From positions 1 through 9,040 of the forward strand of contig JAEUAC010000080.1 in NCBI GenBank assembly GCA_019695455.1: a stretch of 9,040 bases of DNA, read 5' to 3'. Source of the stretch: Methylorubrum extorquens. GTDB lineage: Bacteria > Pseudomonadota > Alphaproteobacteria > Rhizobiales > Beijerinckiaceae. Shown piece by piece: positions 6,213 through 9,040 of this stretch. A program made the position numbers and the translations under genes. Each line of letters opens with the position of its first letter. Position 1 is the stretch's first letter. The notes under the pieces were generated by a model, which ran no database searches, was not told the origin of the DNA, and saw only the letters and a program-made list of their open reading frames with translations.

Positions 6213-8264
6213 ATGGCATCGACCTTCCGGATCGGCATCGACGTCGGCGGCACCTTCACGGACCTCGTCTGCCTGGACGAGGCGGGCCGCACCGTCTTCG
6301 CGAAATCGCCCTCCACGCCGGCCGACCAGTCCGTCGGCGTCATGAGCGGGCTGTCCGAGCTCGCGCGCCGCCTCGGCCTCGACCTCGGCGCCATGCTGGC
6401 CCGCACGGACCGGATCGTCCACGGCACGACGGTCGCGACCAACGCCCTCCTCGAGCGCAAGGGCGCCCGGGTCGCGCTCCTCACCACGGAGGGGCACCGG
6501 GACATCCTCGAGATGCGCGAGGGCCTGAAGCCCGAGCGCTACGATCTCCGCATGCCGCCGCCCGAGCCGCTCGTGCCCCGCGCCCTGCGGATCGGCGTGC
6601 GCGAGCGCGTGAAGGCGGACGGCTCCGTGCTGGTCCCGCTCGACGAGGCCTCGCTCGACGCGGCGATCGAGGCCGTGCGGGCCTCCGGGGCGACGTCGGT
6701 CGCCATCTGCTACCTGCACGCCTACCGGAACCCGGCCCACGAGGTCGCGACGGCCGAGCGCCTGCGGGCGGCGCTGCCGGACGTGTACGTCTCGCTGTCG
6801 AGCGAGGTGCTGCCGCAGATCAAGGAATACGAGCGCGTCTCGACCACGGTCGTGAACGCCTATGTCGGCCCGGCCGTGCGCCGCTACCTGACGGCGCTCG
6901 AGGGCCGGCTCGCCGAGGCGGGGCTCGCCGGGCCGCTCTTCATCATCCTGTCCCACGGCGGCATGGCGCCCGTCGGCGACGCTTGGCGGCTGGCCGCCGC
7001 GACCGTCCTGTCCGGCCCGGCGGGCGGCATCGCGGGGTCGCGCCGCTGCGTCGAGCTCCTCGGCGTCCCGGACGTGATCCCGTTCGACATGGGCGGCACC
7101 TCGACCGACATCTCGCTGATCGCGGGCGGCGAGGCGGCGCTCTCGGCGGAGCGCGGCCTCGCGGGCGAGCGCATCGCGCTCCGCTCGCTCGACATCGCGT
7201 CGATCGGGGCCGGGGGCGGCTCGATCGCCCACGTGGACGCGGGCGGCACCTTCGGCGTCGGGCCGGAGAGCGCGGGCGCCGTGCCGGGTCCCGCCTGCTA
7301 CGGCAACGGCGGGACGAGCCCGGCCGTGACGGACGCGAACCTGCTCCTCGGCTATCTCGACGCGGCGAGCTTCATGGGCGGCGCGCGGCCGCTGGACCGC
7401 GCGGCGGCGGAGGCCGCGGTCGACGACCTCGCCGGCCGGCTCGGCCTGTCCCGGGACGAGACGGCGCACGGCATCTTCCGCCTCATCAACCTGAAGATGG
7501 CGGACGGCATCCGCCTGATGACGCTCCGGCGCGGCGTCGATCCGCGGCGCTTCGCGCTGCTCTCCTTCGGGGGCGCGGCCGGCCTGCACGCGGTCGAGGT
7601 CGCGCGCGAGCTCGAGATCGGCCGCGTCATCGTGCCGACCGTCGCCTCCGTCCTGTCGGCCTGGGGCATGCTGGCGAGCGACCTGCGCTACGAGGTGAGC
7701 CGCACCCATGTCGGCGACGCGGGCGCCATGACGGACGCGCGCCTGCGGGACGTGTTCGCGGGCCTCGACGGGGCGGCCGCGAGCCGCCTCCGCTCCTGGT
7801 TCGAGGGCCCCGTGCGGATCGAGCGCTCGGCCGAGATGCGCTACGGCGAGCAGGTCTTCGAGATCGACGTGCCGCTCTCCGACCTCGACTGGGAGGCGCC
7901 GGGCCTCGTGGAGCGCGTGCACGCGCGCTTCCACGCCCGCCACGAGGAGCTCTACACCTACGCCTCGCCCGACCAGGAGGTCGTGTTCGTGAACGCGCGG
8001 GCCGCCGCGGTCGGGGCGGTGCCGGCCGTCGACGAGCCCGAGATCGGGCCGCGCGACACGGCCCCGGTCGGCACGCGGCGCGCCTGGTTCGGCGCCTGGC
8101 GCGACGTGCCCGTGCACCGCCTCGAGACGCTCGGGGCCGGCACGACGATCGCCGGACCCGCGATCGTGGAGGCCGAGACGACGACGGTCGTCGTGGGCGA
8201 GGGCGACCGGGCGGTGGTGAACCGGCTCGGCTGGCTCGACATCGCGCTCCGGGCGACGTCATGA
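6213..8264 (+). CDS. hyuA: Hydantoinase A/oxoprolinase family protein (HyuA-type, ATP-binding subunit)
   Basis: The ATP-using alpha-type subunit of the hydantoinase/oxoprolinase/acetophenone-carboxylase superfamily; it belongs to the ASKHA (actin-like ATPase) fold and is thought to phosphorylate the substrate's carbonyl or enol oxygen. The 683-residue length is normal. Visible motifs: FRIGIDVGGTFTDLVCLDE (5-23, phosphate 1 loop), RIVHGTTVATNALLERKGAR (67-86), FDMGGTSTD (291-299, phosphate 2 loop), SIGAGGGSIAHVDAGG (about 331-346) and GPACYGNGGTSPAVTDANLL (about 356-378). The C-terminal third is the usual oxoprolinase tail with MRYGEQVFEIDVPL. It starts 1 bp after hyuB with an excellent ribosome site, and its stop is overlapped by ATGATG at 8261, a possible start of the next gene. 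Separate A and B genes point to the bacterial two-subunit type rather than fused 5-oxoprolinase. Specific substrate (hydantoin, lactam, N-methylhydantoin, ketone) cannot be assigned. Confidence 0.94.
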   Translation: MASTFRIGIDVGGTFTDLVCLDEAGRTVFAKSPSTPADQSVGVMSGLSELARRLGLDLGAMLARTDRIVHGTTVATNALLERKGARVALLTTEGHRDILEMREGLKPERYDLRMPPPEPLVPRALRIGVRERVKADGSVLVPLDEASLDAAIEAVRASGATSVAICYLHAYRNPAHEVATAERLRAALPDVYVSLSSEVLPQIKEYERVSTTVVNAYVGPAVRRYLTALEGRLAEAGLAGPLFIILSHGGMAPVGDAWRLAAATVLSGPAGGIAGSRRCVELLGVPDVIPFDMGGTSTDISLIAGGEAALSAERGLAGERIALRSLDIASIGAGGGSIAHVDAGGTFGVGPESAGAVPGPACYGNGGTSPAVTDANLLLGYLDAASFMGGARPLDRAAAEAAVDDLAGRLGLSRDETAHGIFRLINLKMADGIRLMTLRRGVDPRRFALLSFGGAAGLHAVEVARELEIGRVIVPTVASVLSAWGMLASDLRYEVSRTHVGDAGAMTDARLRDVFAGLDGAAASRLRSWFEGPVRIERSAEMRYGEQVFEIDVPLSDLDWEAPGLVERVHARFHARHEELYTYASPDQEVVFVNARAAAVGAVPAVDEPEIGPRDTAPVGTRRAWFGAWRDVPVHRLETLGAGTTIAGPAIVEAETTTVVVGEGDRAVVNRLGWLDIALRATS

Positions 8265-8277
8265 TGGCGGCGCAGCT

Positions 8278-8282
8278 AAGGA
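8278..8282 (+). promoter_or_regulatory. Ribosome binding site favouring the 8294 start of the binding protein
   Basis: AAGGA lies 11 nt before the ATG at 8294 and downstream of the in-frame ATGs at 8261 and 8264, which have no comparable site. It favours the inner start, although the outer ATG forms an ATGA overlap with hyuA's stop and could be used by coupled re-initiation. Confidence 0.5.
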
Positions 8283-8293
8283 CAATCCGGCCC

Positions 8294-9040
8294 ATGAGAT
8301 CCATCGCGGCGGCGCTCGCCCTCCTGACGGTCGCGGCCTGGCCCGCCCATGCGGACGTGACCTTCGGCGTGGCCGTGCCGCGCACGGGGCCGGTCGCCTC
8401 CATCGGCGACCAGATCATGAACGGCATCAACGCCGCCGTGCAGGACGTGAATGCCGGGGGCGGCATCAACGGCGAGAAGCTGGTCGTCGAGGTGCAGGAC
8501 GACGCCTGCGATCCGAAGCAGGCCGTCTCGGTCGCCAACCGCTTCATCCAGAACAAGGTGCGGCTCGTCGTGGGCCACGTCTGCTCCGGCGCGTCGCTCG
8601 CGGCGTCCGACTTCTACGCCGAGAGCGGCGCCGTCATGATCACGCCGGCCTCGAACACGGCGCGCCTGACCGACCGCGGCCTCCCCGGCATCTTCCGCGT
8701 CTGCGGGCGCGACGACCAGCAGGGGCAGCTCGCGGCGGGCTTCATCGCCGAGCGCTTCCCGGGCAAGAAGATCGCGATCCTGCACGACGGCGCGCCCTTC
8801 GGGCGCGGCCTCGCGGACGCCACCAAGGCCGCCCTCAACAAGCTCGGCATTCAGGAGGCGCTGTTCGCCGGGATCACGCCCGGGGAACGCGACTACACGG
8901 CCGTCATCACGCGGCTGAAGGCGGCCGGCATCGAGGTCGCCTATTACGGCGGCTACCACCAGGAGATGGGCACGCTGGTGCGGCAGGGCGCCGAGCAGGC
9001 CTTCCGCGGCCAATGGTTCGGCACCTCGGGCATCGCCGCC
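8294..9040 (+). CDS. LivK/LivJ-type periplasmic substrate-binding protein of a branched-chain amino acid-family ABC transporter (3' truncated)
   Basis: The first 249 residues of a high-affinity periplasmic binding protein are present, open to the window edge. Residues 1-20 are a Sec signal peptide (MRSIAAALALLTVAAWPAHA, cleavage expected after Ala20). The mature part matches E. coli LivJ/LivK without net gaps: DDACDPKQAVSVAN (69-82), GHVCSGAS (94-101), the disulfide pair Cys72/Cys97 with the same 25-residue spacing, ITPAS (116-120), GITPGERDYTAVITRLK (193-209) and YYGGYHQEMG (217-226). Residues equivalent to the leucine-binding contacts differ: Thr102 becomes Asn121, Tyr150 becomes Phe169 and Glu226 becomes Ser245, while Ser79 (Ser98) and Tyr202 (Tyr221) are kept. 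The alignment is from memory. The start at 8294 has AAGGA upstream; in-frame ATGs at 8261 and 8264 would add 10-11 residues before the signal peptide. It is the third gene of the hyu operon, so it probably delivers the HyuAB substrate; membrane and ATPase subunits would be expected downstream. Confidence 0.92.
   Translation, partial: MRSIAAALALLTVAAWPAHADVTFGVAVPRTGPVASIGDQIMNGINAAVQDVNAGGGINGEKLVVEVQDDACDPKQAVSVANRFIQNKVRLVVGHVCSGASLAASDFYAESGAVMITPASNTARLTDRGLPGIFRVCGRDDQQGQLAAGFIAERFPGKKIAILHDGAPFGRGLADATKAALNKLGIQEALFAGITPGERDYTAVITRLKAAGIEVAYYGGYHQEMGTLVRQGAEQAFRGQWFGTSGIAA

Noticed and set aside
6192..8117. Minus-strand open frame of 641 codons opposite hyuA
   Set aside because: Shadow of hyuA; no recognisable domain, and the start would lie deep inside hyuA.
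6213..8264. Specific naming of HyuA/HyuB as 5-oxoprolinase or acetophenone carboxylase
   Set aside because: The subunit motifs are shared across the superfamily and no substrate-diagnostic residue could be read; a family-level call is all the sequence supports.
8276..9013. Minus-strand open frame of 245 codons opposite the binding protein
   Set aside because: The plus strand encodes a clear signal peptide and LivJ-like domain that stays open to the window edge; the antisense translation is low-complexity.

Overview
The window looks like chromosome from a high-GC alphaproteobacterium of the order Rhizobiales (Hyphomicrobiales), most plausibly a Methylobacterium-like organism. The support is the very GC-rich coding sequence with G/C at nearly every third codon position, the gene order lnt - PraR/PhrR-type regulator - metK - trmB, which I know from rhizobia, and a DUF2336 protein, a family typical of Alphaproteobacteria. 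Genus is an inference from gene content and composition; no rRNA is present.

Region 1 (2-3433, + strand) is a housekeeping block. It holds the 3' part of lnt (apolipoprotein N-acyltransferase), a small XRE-family helix-turn-helix regulator, metK (S-adenosylmethionine synthetase) and trmB (tRNA m7G46 methyltransferase, which uses the SAM that MetK makes). lnt and the regulator are 24 bp apart, and metK and trmB 1 bp apart. The only sizeable gap is the 89-bp metK leader (1457-1545). It contains a palindrome across the regulator's stop codon, two tandem hairpins and mutually exclusive pairings, one of which would bury the metK GTG start.

Region 2 (3414-4424, - strand) is one DUF2336 gene of unknown function. 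It converges on trmB with a 20-bp tail-to-tail overlap.

Region 3 (4425-4555) is a short divergent intergenic region with a perfect 7-6-7 inverted repeat resembling a transcription-factor operator, plus a second GC-rich inverted repeat.

Region 4 (4556-9040, + strand) is a catabolic or uptake operon: hyuB, then hyuA (ATP-dependent hydantoinase/oxoprolinase-type subunits), then a LivK/LivJ-type periplasmic binding protein that runs off the right edge. hyuB and hyuA are 1 bp apart. The binding protein either overlaps hyuA by ATGA or starts 29 bp after it. The binding protein keeps the LivJ fold signature and disulfide cysteines but has replaced the residues equivalent to those that hold the alpha-amino/alpha-carboxylate group of leucine. 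This suggests that the system imports and opens a cyclic amide, hydantoin, lactam or related compound rather than a branched-chain amino acid. The substrate cannot be read from the sequence.

I see no tRNA, rRNA, CRISPR array, insertion sequence or phage gene. There is no obvious previously undescribed system; the best leads are the metK leader and the hyu/binding-protein operon with its operator.
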